Source: Thermococcus sp. M36
GTDB taxonomy: Archaea; Methanobacteriota_B; Thermococci; Thermococcales; Thermococcaceae
Assembly: GCF_012027355.1 (NCBI RefSeq)
Contig: NZ_SNUH01000002.1
Coordinates: 62,001-126,000, forward strand
DNA: 64,000 nt
Reading direction: 5' to 3'
In this document: piece after piece, positions 7,610 to 15,931 of the stretch
How positions within the stretch are numbered: position 1 is the first letter of the stretch
How the letters are laid out: every line of letters begins with the position of its first letter
Translations under genes and position numbers: made by a program
The notes under the pieces: generated by a model
Database searches by the model: none
What the model was told of the DNA's origin: nothing
What the model saw: only the letters and a program-made list of their open reading frames with translations

Positions 7610-9463
7610 TCAGGGCCACAGAACCCTCACAACAAAAGCCACCAGATCGGCCAATTCCCTCGCTCTCGTTTTCGGTGACGCACCCATATGGCCGCTCTTT
7701 GTCTCAACGCGAAGATATACCGGTGCGTCGACTTCCTTCATCCTGGCAAAGAACTTTAGGGCGTGAGCCGGGTGGACACGGTCATCGTGAAGACCGGTGT
7801 AAATGAGCGTCGGTGGGTAGCTCTTGTCTGGGTCAATGTTGTGGTAGGGGCTGTACTTGAGGAGGAACTCCCTGTCCTTCGGGTCGTCGGGGTTGCCGTA
7901 TTCGGGAACCCACACGCTGCCGATGTAGAGTTTATGGAAGCGCATCATATCGATGACCGGATAGCCTATAATGGCCGCGTCCATGACGTCGGGCCTCTGG
8001 GTGAGCGTCGCCGAGACGAGAAGGCCGCCGTTGCTCCTTCCCCACGCGGCAACCCGGTAGCCCTCGGCCTTGAGCTTGCCGAGAACCGCTATGAAATCGT
8101 CGAAGACATTCTGCTTGTTCTCCCGCATGCCGGCGCGGTGCCACTCCTCACCGTACTCCGAACCACCGCGCAGGTTGGCCATTGCGAAGGTTCCGCCACG
8201 CTTGAGGAACGGTATCACCTGCGGGAAGAACCTGGGGGTGAGCGAGATGTTGAAACCGCCGTAGCCGAAGACCCAGACCCTTTTCTTATCCTCCTTGCCC
8301 CTCACGTGGAAGTAGTGGATTCTCGTGCCGTCCCCGCTCACCGCGAAGTCCTCCTCTACGGTGAACCCTCCCTCGATCTCCTGCTTTTCAATGATCCTCA
8401 GCTCCCCGTCGAACTCGTAGAGCCTGTAGGGCACGGTGAAGCTCTCGTACTTCAGGAGGGCCTTCTTCCCGTCGGTGTGGAGGGGGTAGACGCTCCCCGG
8501 GAGGTCAAATGTCATCCCGTCAAGCTTCTCCCCATCGAGGGAGTAAACCTCAAGCCTGTGGCTCGCGTGGACGAGCCTTCCGGCGAGTATTTTGCCGTCC
8601 ACCACAACCGCCCACTCGAGCGGGAACTCTCCCTCCGGTACAACCTCAGTAACGTTTTCTCCCTCAATAGCAATGACCTTCCCGAGGCCCTTTCCTTCCC
8701 TTGTAAGGACGTAGAGCTTCCCGTTAACGACGTCTATCGGCCCTGCAGGGACTTCAGCGGAGTAAACCTTTCTCCATAGCTCTGGCTTCTCGACAGGCCC
8801 GATGTAGATGTCTGCCCTGTTCCAGCCGAAGGTTACCGTCAGCATGGCCCACCTGCCGTCTGTACTCTTTCTCAACGAAATGAAGTATCCGGAGCCGAGG
8901 CCCTCCCCGAAGACCATCCTTTCACCGCTCTCGTCCTTCCAAAAGAGCCTCACCGCGGGAGCCTTAACCCCGTCCGGAGTCTCGCCGTGGCGGTAGAAGC
9001 GGCTGAAGTAGTAGCCGTTTTCGAGGAAGGTGATGTTCCACACAGAGGGTTTTATCTCGTCGATGATTTCACCTGTCTCAATGTCAACTATCCTCGTTAT
9101 CCCCTCGTCGGCGCCTCCAATCGAGAAGCTGTAGGCGAGGTATTTTCCTTCTTTGTCAGCGGTAAACCCCTGGAGGAGAACCTCGTCGCCGAGTTCCCTT
9201 TCAAGGGCCTTGGAATCAACGATGACCTCCCCACCGAGCCACCTAATAATCTGCCTGTCCTTCTCTTTAAACATGGCTATGACGCCTTTATCTGTGAGCC
9301 TCGCTCCGGTGAGGGTCGGCATCGAGTAGTACTTCCAGACCTCGGGGAAGAGCTCGTCGCTCAGCTTTCCTATGAACTCCCTGAAGCGCTTGTTCTCCTC
9401 CTCGACGAGCTTAAGAACGCGCTCATCTTCAAGGTTCTCCATCCAGACGTACGGGTCTTCCAT
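7610..9463 (-). CDS. Prolyl endopeptidase (S9 prolyl oligopeptidase family)
   Basis: 617 residues starting MEDPYVWMENLED. The N-terminal two thirds form the beta-propeller and the C-terminal third the alpha/beta hydrolase. The active site reads GRSNGG with Ser477, GLHDD with Asp560 and SGHMG with His592. With the start at 9463 these numbers coincide with the catalytic residues I recall for Pyrococcus furiosus prolyl endopeptidase, which supports this ATG over the one 3 bp upstream; GGTGG lies 5 bp before it. The enzyme cleaves peptides after proline. There is no signal peptide, so it is probably cytoplasmic peptide turnover. Confidence 0.95.
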   Translation of the reverse strand: MEDPYVWMENLEDERVLKLVEEENKRFREFIGKLSDELFPEVWKYYSMPTLTGARLTDKGVIAMFKEKDRQIIRWLGGEVIVDSKALERELGDEVLLQGFTADKEGKYLAYSFSIGGADEGITRIVDIETGEIIDEIKPSVWNITFLENGYYFSRFYRHGETPDGVKAPAVRLFWKDESGERMVFGEGLGSGYFISLRKSTDGRWAMLTVTFGWNRADIYIGPVEKPELWRKVYSAEVPAGPIDVVNGKLYVLTREGKGLGKVIAIEGENVTEVVPEGEFPLEWAVVVDGKILAGRLVHASHRLEVYSLDGEKLDGMTFDLPGSVYPLHTDGKKALLKYESFTVPYRLYEFDGELRIIEKQEIEGGFTVEEDFAVSGDGTRIHYFHVRGKEDKKRVWVFGYGGFNISLTPRFFPQVIPFLKRGGTFAMANLRGGSEYGEEWHRAGMRENKQNVFDDFIAVLGKLKAEGYRVAAWGRSNGGLLVSATLTQRPDVMDAAIIGYPVIDMMRFHKLYIGSVWVPEYGNPDDPKDREFLLKYSPYHNIDPDKSYPPTLIYTGLHDDRVHPAHALKFFARMKEVDAPVYLRVETKSGHMGASPKTRARELADLVAFVVRVLWP

Positions 9464-9624
9464 CATAACCACCGTTATGATAAAGGCTTTAACGCTAATA
9501 AAACTGTCGGCAGGAGGATCCCGCCTTCAGGACGTGCGGGGCGGCTCTAGGTCACGCGGTGTTCACGGCGCGAGCCAGGTTAACGTTTTAACCTCCAGTG
9601 CCCTATCATCCCCGGTGGTTCTTA

Positions 9625-11547
9625 ATGATCATGCGGGGAAGGGTCGCGGAGAGCGAAATCCCCCGGTTCAGGCACCGCTGGTTTGGCATACTCGAAGTTG
9701 AAGCCGGGGGTGAGAAGTACCGCCTCCACATGACGGGCAACGTCGCCCAGTGGTTCTTGACGGGGGACGAGGTTGAGCTCGAAGTTCTTGAAGAACCTAG
9801 GGAGCTGGAGGGTGTCAAGGTTCTCGACTTCGATGATTACAGGCTCTGGAGGTTCTACAACGGCGATAAAGTCTTGGTCTGGCCCCTCTGGGAGAAGGAC
9901 GTCGAGGCAGAACGCTACTCTCCCCTCACCGGCGAACTGCTCTATACCTACAAGATTCGCGCGAGAGAGGCAAAGTACGAGTCAGACTTTGAGGCCATAG
10001 CGGAGCTTGAACAGTACCACTACGCCTCCCAGAAGGAGAAGGTGGCCCTGTGGTGCTGTGAGAAAGGCCACATCTTTGAGGCCAACACCAAGGGGGCCTG
10101 TCCAGTCTGCGGAACTGAGGATGTCCATATTCTTGAAATCAAGGGCTCAACGCCTGCCTCACGCTTCCTCATCCTCGAGCTGGTCGAGAGGGAGGAGTAC
10201 GAGCCGAGGATCTTGAGCTACGTCCGTGTGGATCCTCCGATTCCGCTCATGCACCGCAGACTGCCGAACGGCGAGGTCGAAAAGAACATCCGCGAAAAGG
10301 TCTTTCCTGAGGAGTGGTTCCACCCATCCTTTTGGCCAGAGCGCATAATGAAGGAACTTTATGAAGAGTTAAAGAAGAAGTACAGGAGAAGGGTCGCCCG
10401 CTCCTATCTCTGGGAAAAGGCCAAATGGAAGGCCCTGTCCGAAACCAGCACGGCGGGAGCGAGAATTGCCCGTGTTGTCGTTCACCCCGACTACCGCTCG
10501 GATGGGTTGGGACAGCTGAGCGTAAGGGCGGCGCTTGAGTGGATAGCGGAGAGAAGGATACCTGAGATGAGAAAGAGGAAGCATCTCGTCGAGACCATAG
10601 CCCAGATGGCGAGGTACAACCCCTTCTTCGAGAAGGTCGGCTTCAGGTTCCTCTGGGAGACCGCCAGCGGGAGGCCGGTGCTGTTCTATCCGCTAACTGA
10701 AAAGGCTGTGGATTACATTGAGAGGTTTCTGAAGGAAGATCCCTATGCCCCGAAGGACGGAAGGCTCTGGCGTCCGAGCTACGGTAGGGTCGAACCTCTT
10801 GCAGGCCCCATAGTGTTCAAAAACGTCTCCAAGGTCTTCGAGAGCGAGCTCGACATAAATGGTCTTCCGGAGGAGATCCAGGGTTTGCTTATGGCCTTCG
10901 GGGTAAAACACCGCGTCATTCAGAGACCAGTCTTGAGAAACCTCAACTTCGAGATAAAACCTGGCGAGCTGATAGCGGTCGTCGGTGCCAGCGGGGCCGG
11001 AAAGACAACGCTGTTGAGGCTCATACTCGGGGCGGCAAACCGCTGGTGGGAGGAAAAGTACAGACCGACGAGCGGGGAAATAGCAGTTCCTGACAACGTC
11101 AGGGCGGCCGTGATGATACCAGGCGAGTTCGAGCCCTCTTTCGGCTCAGAGAGTATTCTCGAACACGTTTACAGGAAGCTCAAAGACCTCAACGCTGCCG
11201 TCGAAGTTCTAAACCGGACCGGCCTTAGCGATGCGGTTCTCTACCGTGCCAGGTATTCAGAGCTGAGCACCGGGCAGAAGGAGAGGGCGAGGATTGCATC
11301 CCTCCTGGCAGAGAAGCCGAACCTCCTGCTCATAGACGAGTTTGCGGCGCACCTAGACACGCTGACTGCAATGAGGGTTGCCAAGAAAGTTGCCCAGATG
11401 ATCCGCGAGGCCGGAATCACCGCCCTAATAATAACCCACAGGCCGGAAGTGCTCAAGGCCCTTGACCCCGACAGGGTGCTCTTCGTCGGCTACGGAACGG
11501 CCAGGGTTCAGTCTAAATCGGAAGGCCCGGAAGCGGGCCGTGGATGA
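9625..11547 (+). CDS. ABC-type ATPase fused to a GNAT acetyltransferase-like domain
   Basis: 640 residues. The first about 130 residues are a beta-rich domain. A zinc-ribbon-like CCEKGH...CPVCG follows. The middle is GNAT-like, with VHPDYRSDGLGQLSVRAA as the acetyl-CoA loop. The C-terminal ABC ATPase has GASGAGKTT (Walker A), ELSTGQKERARIASLL (signature), LLLIDEFAAHLD (Walker B) and an H-loop in IITHRPE. It has no membrane segments, so it is not a transporter. The architecture is that of COG2401 proteins, whose function is unsettled. The ATG at 9625 follows GGTGG by 6 bp; a GTG at 9598 is the alternative. The 3' end overlaps the next, convergent gene by 35 bp. Confidence 0.88.
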   Translation: MIMRGRVAESEIPRFRHRWFGILEVEAGGEKYRLHMTGNVAQWFLTGDEVELEVLEEPRELEGVKVLDFDDYRLWRFYNGDKVLVWPLWEKDVEAERYSPLTGELLYTYKIRAREAKYESDFEAIAELEQYHYASQKEKVALWCCEKGHIFEANTKGACPVCGTEDVHILEIKGSTPASRFLILELVEREEYEPRILSYVRVDPPIPLMHRRLPNGEVEKNIREKVFPEEWFHPSFWPERIMKELYEELKKKYRRRVARSYLWEKAKWKALSETSTAGARIARVVVHPDYRSDGLGQLSVRAALEWIAERRIPEMRKRKHLVETIAQMARYNPFFEKVGFRFLWETASGRPVLFYPLTEKAVDYIERFLKEDPYAPKDGRLWRPSYGRVEPLAGPIVFKNVSKVFESELDINGLPEEIQGLLMAFGVKHRVIQRPVLRNLNFEIKPGELIAVVGASGAGKTTLLRLILGAANRWWEEKYRPTSGEIAVPDNVRAAVMIPGEFEPSFGSESILEHVYRKLKDLNAAVEVLNRTGLSDAVLYRARYSELSTGQKERARIASLLAEKPNLLLIDEFAAHLDTLTAMRVAKKVAQMIREAGITALIITHRPEVLKALDPDRVLFVGYGTARVQSKSEGPEAGRG

Positions 11548-12274
11548 GCCTCAGCAGGCCGACGAGGATGGGCTGATGAATGATGTAAATCAGGAGGGTG
11601 TGCCTCCCCGCGAAGACGAGGAAGTGAATCAAGAGGCTTGGGGGAAGGCCCATCTCGATTTTTCTGCTTCCGCCGGGGTAAAAGATGCTCCCGACTGCCA
11701 AGCCGAGGAGGTAGACGCCGAACCAGGGGAATATCGGGAAGTAGTCGGGGGTGAAGTAGTCCTCCGGCATTATTCCAATGGGAAGGAGAAGCAAACCGTC
11801 GTGGAGGTTCCTCACGAAGAGTGAGCCGAGGATGAACAGAGCCGCCCACAGGAAGTTCCACTTCTCGAAGCGGTGGAAGGGGATCGCGAGGAGAGTCGCT
11901 ACTCCAAGGAGGTGGAGCACGCCAAAGTGTATGGTCATGCCCTCGAGGAAGATGTAGGTCACGGCCGTTATGAGCATTCCGAGGCCGAAGAGCTTTAAGA
12001 AGCGTATGAAGTACTTCCGATACGGCCTGGAGGTCTTCATGACGGTCCGCGAGTAGCTTATCCAGAAAGAGAGCCCGGAGATAAAGACAAAGATGAATGC
12101 CGTTGTCCTGGCAAAGAGCAGCCAGAAAGTCTGGTGCCCTGAATAACTCAGAAACAGCTGTAAATCAGTGACGAAGTTCGAAACGACCATCATGAGTATG
12201 CCGATGCCGCGCAGGAAGTCAATTTCCCAGTAGCGGCCTCCCGTGTAAACCTCAGAGCCGAACATACCTCTCAT
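11513..12274 (-). CDS. Polytopic membrane protein, DUF1624/heparan-glucosaminide acetyltransferase-like
   Basis: 253 residues with about seven hydrophobic segments. The N-terminal YWEIDFLRGIGILMMVVSNF resembles the E-x-DxLRG-hhhhhMhh-N start of membrane acyltransferases related to lysosomal heparan-alpha-glucosaminide N-acetyltransferase (DUF1624). A conserved His lies in MTIHFGVLHLLG. Such proteins move acyl groups across a membrane onto sugars; the acceptor here is unknown. A gene for a CPBP-type membrane protease lies 28 bp upstream on the same strand, so the two may be cotranscribed. Confidence 0.8.
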   Translation of the reverse strand: MRGMFGSEVYTGGRYWEIDFLRGIGILMMVVSNFVTDLQLFLSYSGHQTFWLLFARTTAFIFVFISGLSFWISYSRTVMKTSRPYRKYFIRFLKLFGLGMLITAVTYIFLEGMTIHFGVLHLLGVATLLAIPFHRFEKWNFLWAALFILGSLFVRNLHDGLLLLPIGIMPEDYFTPDYFPIFPWFGVYLLGLAVGSIFYPGGSRKIEMGLPPSLLIHFLVFAGRHTLLIYIIHQPILVGLLRLIHGPLPGLPI

Positions 12275-12302
12275 TTGGCCTCAACACTAATAGAGGTTTC
12301 GG

Positions 12303-12905
12303 TTAGAGCAGAACGCACAGAACGTCAAAGAGCACTGAGCCGAGCCAGTGAAGGAGGAAGCTCGGAAGAAAGCTCCCGCTCTTCAGATCCATTTTAGCGA
12401 AGATTATCCCCGCTACGAACGAATAGGGGATTTCTATCGGGGGTTTTCCTATGTGGGCGAGCGCGTAGGGGATATCCTGCGCGATTATGGTCAGCCACTC
12501 GTTCTTTTTAGAGAGTGGGAAGAACAGTATGCCCCTGAAAAAGGCCTCGTGGGCAAACATTATGGCCCCAACGGCGAGTTCTTTGACGAAAAAGTCGCCC
12601 CAGCTGGAGTACTCGAATATGGGGTAGTAGTCCTTCATCTCGGGTACGGTCGTGCCGTAGAGACTCAGCGGAATGGTCAGCAGAAATAGTATGAGCGCCC
12701 ACTTATAGCCCTCCCCCCAGCCCAGCCGGACGCCCACCTCCTCCCGTCCAAACCCCATTAAAACCGCGAGAGCAAGTGGAACTGCGAAGTAGAGGAGCAT
12801 GTTGTAAAACGCCCAGCGGAAGATTCCGCCGTCGCTGTACCGTACCGCGAGGATGAGCGGCAGGGAGACGACGTAAAGGAGGTAGGGGTTTTGTCTGAAC
12901 TCCAT
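12303..12905 (-). CDS. CPBP-family intramembrane protease-like protein
   Basis: 200 residues, mostly membrane segments. The family motifs can be followed: AHEAFFRG (motif 1, E120 and R124), YALAHIG (motif 2 His) and LLHWLGSVLFD (motif 3 His and Asp). Motif 1 normally reads EExxxR; here the first Glu is His119. CPBP proteins are homologues of the CAAX prenyl protease Rce1; several archaeal members have unknown substrates. The altered first Glu leaves activity in doubt. It precedes the DUF1624-like gene on the same strand. Confidence 0.8.
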   Translation of the reverse strand: MEFRQNPYLLYVVSLPLILAVRYSDGGIFRWAFYNMLLYFAVPLALAVLMGFGREEVGVRLGWGEGYKWALILFLLTIPLSLYGTTVPEMKDYYPIFEYSSWGDFFVKELAVGAIMFAHEAFFRGILFFPLSKKNEWLTIIAQDIPYALAHIGKPPIEIPYSFVAGIIFAKMDLKSGSFLPSFLLHWLGSVLFDVLCVLL

Positions 12906-12938
12906 GGAGAAAAGTTGGGGGAGAGAGATAAAAGCTTT

Positions 12939-13985
12939 TCACTCCTCCCCGGACTCTTCCTTCTTCTCCTCGGCGGCCTTGACCTTCTTCTTGCTGGTGG
13001 TCTTCTTGGTGGTCGTCCTGCGGGTCTTCCTGCCCTTGGTGCTCTTCCTCTTGGGCTTCTCTTCATTCTTCTCGGTCTTCTCCCCGGCGACTTCCTCAGT
13101 CGTTACCTCTTCCTTGGTTTCTTCAGCGGTCTCCCCGGTGGGCTCTTCCTTCATCTCTTCGGCAGGCTTTTCCTCGGTCTCTGTTTCCGCTGGCTCAGCA
13201 GCAGCCTCAGCCTTCTCGACGAGGGGCTCGCTGACCTCCTCTTCAAGCTCTACTGCCTCTTCACCCTTCTCCCCGGGCGGCTTGAGGAGCTCCTCAACGT
13301 TCGGCTTGAAGCTGACCTCCTCGTAGCCTATGAACTTGAGGTCGCTCTCCAGGAGTATCTCACCGAGGACGAGGGTGTTCCTGTCGACCTCCTCAACGAG
13401 CTGGCCGAAGTCGACGGTAACGTCCTTCTCACCGACCTCTATGATGACCTTCTCCGTGTCAACCATCGGCATGCGGAGCTCGATGAGGGCCTTGACCTTC
13501 TCTATCGGGTCTTCAATCTTCTCGATGACCTCAACCTCATAGATGAGGTGCTTGCCCGCGTAGGGGTGGTTGAAGTCAACCCTGACCCTGCCTCCGCTGA
13601 CGGTGAGAACCCTGCCCTTGAGCTTCCTACCGCTCTCGGTCTCTATCTCGACGGGCATGCCCGGGAACGGGAAGATGCCCTGCCTCCTGAACTGGCCGAG
13701 GGTGAAGGTCTTTATGAGCTTGGGGTCGCGCTTCCCGAAGCCCTTTTCGGGCGGGACGATTATCTCGTACTTCTTTCCGACCTCAAGGCCCTCAAGCTGC
13801 TCGTCGAGCCCGCTGAGGACGTGGCCAGCGCCAACGGCTATCGGGACGGGACCGTAGATGCCCTTCTCAGAGTATATTCCGGCCTTTTTGGCAACCTCCT
13901 CGTAGGTGGTGTCGAAAACCTCGCTGGTCTCCTTGACCTTTCCGGTGTAGTGAAGCCTTATGACGTCTCCCTTCTGAACCTTCAT
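12939..13985 (-). CDS. Long FKBP-type peptidyl-prolyl isomerase with charged C-terminal tail
   Basis: 348 residues. The first about 150 are a SlyD-like FKBP with an insert-in-flap domain: KGDVIRLHYTGKV, GAGHVLSGLDEQLEGLEVG, VPPEKGFGKRDPKLI, then FPGMPVEIE and VDFNHPYAGK. A further alpha/beta domain of about 90 residues follows. The last about 105 residues are low-complexity, first Glu-rich and then Lys/Thr/Arg-rich (RKTRRTTTKKTTSKKK). FKBPs catalyse proline isomerisation and chaperone folding. The charged tail is unusual. The ATG at 13985 has GGAGG 8 bp upstream; a GTG sits directly before it. A TATA-like GCTTAAAAACC (minus strand, about 14030-14041) fits a short leader. Confidence 0.93.
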   Translation of the reverse strand: MKVQKGDVIRLHYTGKVKETSEVFDTTYEEVAKKAGIYSEKGIYGPVPIAVGAGHVLSGLDEQLEGLEVGKKYEIIVPPEKGFGKRDPKLIKTFTLGQFRRQGIFPFPGMPVEIETESGRKLKGRVLTVSGGRVRVDFNHPYAGKHLIYEVEVIEKIEDPIEKVKALIELRMPMVDTEKVIIEVGEKDVTVDFGQLVEEVDRNTLVLGEILLESDLKFIGYEEVSFKPNVEELLKPPGEKGEEAVELEEEVSEPLVEKAEAAAEPAETETEEKPAEEMKEEPTGETAEETKEEVTTEEVAGEKTEKNEEKPKRKSTKGRKTRRTTTKKTTSKKKVKAAEEKKEESGEE

Positions 13986-14084
13986 CACCGTAACCTCCTT
14001 CTACTGCTCTAACCCCGATTGAGGGAGTTGGTTTTTAAGCTTTTGTTTGTGCCAGGGCCAGGAGATACTCTTACGGATCATTGG

Positions 14085-14116
14085 GGTGTCACCTCCTGGG
14101 ACTGTTCAGTGACACC
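14085..14116. repeat. Inverted repeat in a long intergenic region
   Basis: GGTGTCAC (14085-14092) and GTGACACC (14109-14116) are perfect 8-bp arms around a 16-base loop. It lies in the 420-bp gap between the FKBP gene and cysS. It could be an end remnant of a mobile element, an operator or an RNA hairpin; no transposase gene is nearby. Confidence 0.5.
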
Positions 14117-14212
14117 GCACCATCAAGCGAAGCATTACACTGAGAATGAAACCGCGCAGATTAAGAGGGGAGTGCGTATCAGAAGAGTGTGGAGATTGGG
14201 AATGGAAGCAAT

Positions 14213-14252
14213 GGCTGGTTGCAAGCCAGCCAAGCTCCTGCCTTTTTTATTA
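14213..14252 (+). terminator. Hairpin followed by a T-run, terminator-like
   Basis: GGCTGG and CCAGCC form a 6-bp stem around TTGCAAG at about 14213-14231, followed 11 bp later by CCTTTTTTATTATTT. The 13986-14405 gap otherwise holds no convincing gene. A short transcript reading rightward and ending here is possible. Confidence 0.4.
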
Positions 14253-14405
14253 TTTCCCGTTGAATTTTTGATTGGGCATACTCCTGAAACCATCCATAAC
14301 AAGCAAACCCACTGCAAAATTCTCACTCTCTCTACTCAAATCTGACCAAAACGACGGCGATAACCTAATAAAAGAACCCCCCAAAGTTCTCACGGTGGTG
14401 AGAAG

Positions 14406-15836
14406 ATGGCCATAAGAGTGTACAACACCCTGACCAGGCAGAAGGAGGAGTTCAGACCCATCAATGAAGGCGAGGTCAGGATGTACGTCTGTGGGCCAAC
14501 CGTTTACGATTATACTCACCTCGGCCACGCCAGAACCTACATAGCCTTCGACGTTATTAGGAGATACCTTGAGCACCGCGGTTACACGGTCCTGATGGTT
14601 ATGAACTTCACGGACATAGACGACAAGATCATCAGGCGCGCCAACGAGACCGGGGAAGACCCAAAGGAGCTGGCTGAGAAGTTCCTGAAGTACTTCCTTG
14701 AGGATATGAAGGCCCTCAAGGTCAAGCCGGCGGACATTTATCCCAGAGTCACCGAACACATTGAGGACATCATTGACTTCGTGAGGAAGCTCCAGGAAAA
14801 GGGCTACGCCTACGAGGGGAGCGACGGCGTTTACTTCGAGGTAAGGAAGTTCAAGGACTACGGCAAGCTGAGCAAGATAAAGCTCGACGACCTCGTCAAA
14901 GGCGCCCGCGTCGAGCCTGGTGAGGGCAAGAAGAAGCCCGAGGACTTCGCTCTCTGGAAGAAGGCCAAGCCCGGAGAGCCTAAGTGGTCTTCACCGTGGG
15001 GTGAAGGGAGGCCCGGCTGGCACATAGAGTGCTCCACGATGAGCACCAAGTACCTCGGCGAGAGCTTCGACATCCACGGCGGTGGAAACGACCTCATCTT
15101 CCCGCACCACGAGAACGAGATAGCCCAGACGGAGGCCTGCACCGGCCACGAGTGGGTCAAGTACTGGATGCACACCGGCTTTCTCATGGTGAACGGCGAG
15201 AAGATGAGCAAGAGCCTCGGCAACTTCGTGACGATTAGGGAGATGCTCCAGCGCTATGACCCTGAAGTAATCCGTCTCTTCGTCCTCCAGAGGCACTACC
15301 GCTCACCCCTCGACTACACGGAGGAGGGCATGGAGCACGCCAGGAACAACCTGGAGAGGCTCTACAACACCCTCGAGAACATCCGCGTGGCCATGGAGAG
15401 GGCGGAGATATCCTTCAGGTGGGGAAGCGAGGAGTTCGAGACCTACGAGGCCATCAGGGACGCGAGGAAGAAGTTCTACGAGGCCATGGACGACGACTTC
15501 AACACGGCAGAGGCGCTCAAGGCCGTCTTCGAGGTGAGCGGCGCGGTAAACAGGTACCTCAGCAGGGTCGAAAGGCCAAAGGAGAGCATCCTCAGGAAGG
15601 CGTGGGAGTTCTTCAGGATCGTCAGCGAGGTCTTCGGTCTCTTTGAGGACTACTTCAAAGAACAGAAGGCGGGCGAGGAGGAGGCTCTCATAGAGCTCCT
15701 CATAGAGGTGCGCGCCCAGCTCAGGAAGGAGAGGAACTTTGCCCTGGCAGACAAGATAAGGGCAGAGCTGAGGGAGCTCGGCATACAGCTTGAGGACACA
15801 CCGCAGGGGACCATATGGAAGCGGGTGAAGGTCTGA
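14406..15836 (+). CDS. cysS: Cysteinyl-tRNA synthetase
   Basis: 476 residues, class I. MYVCGPTVYDYTHLGHAR carries the first zinc ligand and the HIGH-type motif. WHIECSTMSTKYLG and GGGNDLIFPHHENE carry the other zinc ligands. EKMSKSLGN is the KMSKS loop. The C-terminal helical DALR-like domain binds the tRNA anticodon stem. The enzyme charges tRNA-Cys directly, unlike the SepRS route of some methanogens. The ATG follows GGTGGTGAGAAG. It appears monocistronic. Confidence 0.97.
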   Translation: MAIRVYNTLTRQKEEFRPINEGEVRMYVCGPTVYDYTHLGHARTYIAFDVIRRYLEHRGYTVLMVMNFTDIDDKIIRRANETGEDPKELAEKFLKYFLEDMKALKVKPADIYPRVTEHIEDIIDFVRKLQEKGYAYEGSDGVYFEVRKFKDYGKLSKIKLDDLVKGARVEPGEGKKKPEDFALWKKAKPGEPKWSSPWGEGRPGWHIECSTMSTKYLGESFDIHGGGNDLIFPHHENEIAQTEACTGHEWVKYWMHTGFLMVNGEKMSKSLGNFVTIREMLQRYDPEVIRLFVLQRHYRSPLDYTEEGMEHARNNLERLYNTLENIRVAMERAEISFRWGSEEFETYEAIRDARKKFYEAMDDDFNTAEALKAVFEVSGAVNRYLSRVERPKESILRKAWEFFRIVSEVFGLFEDYFKEQKAGEEEALIELLIEVRAQLRKERNFALADKIRAELRELGIQLEDTPQGTIWKRVKV

Positions 15837-15931
15837 ACTTCCCCATCCGTTTCTCCTCTTCTTAAACCGGTTACACAGGTTCCAGCAACCCTTAAATATC
15901 ATTTCGATGGAAATCTTAACGGTGTATGCCG

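Noticed and set aside
7763-8779. Open frame on the plus strand opposite prolyl endopeptidase
   Set aside because: Antisense shadow; the endopeptidase has a complete catalytic triad.
12891-14012. Open frame on the plus strand opposite the FKBP gene
   Set aside because: Leu-rich low complexity is the mirror of the FKBP's Glu/Lys codons; no start signal or homology.
14019-14345. 108-codon open frame in the gap before cysS
   Set aside because: No ribosome binding site, atypical composition, and it spans an inverted repeat and terminator-like hairpin; more likely non-coding.
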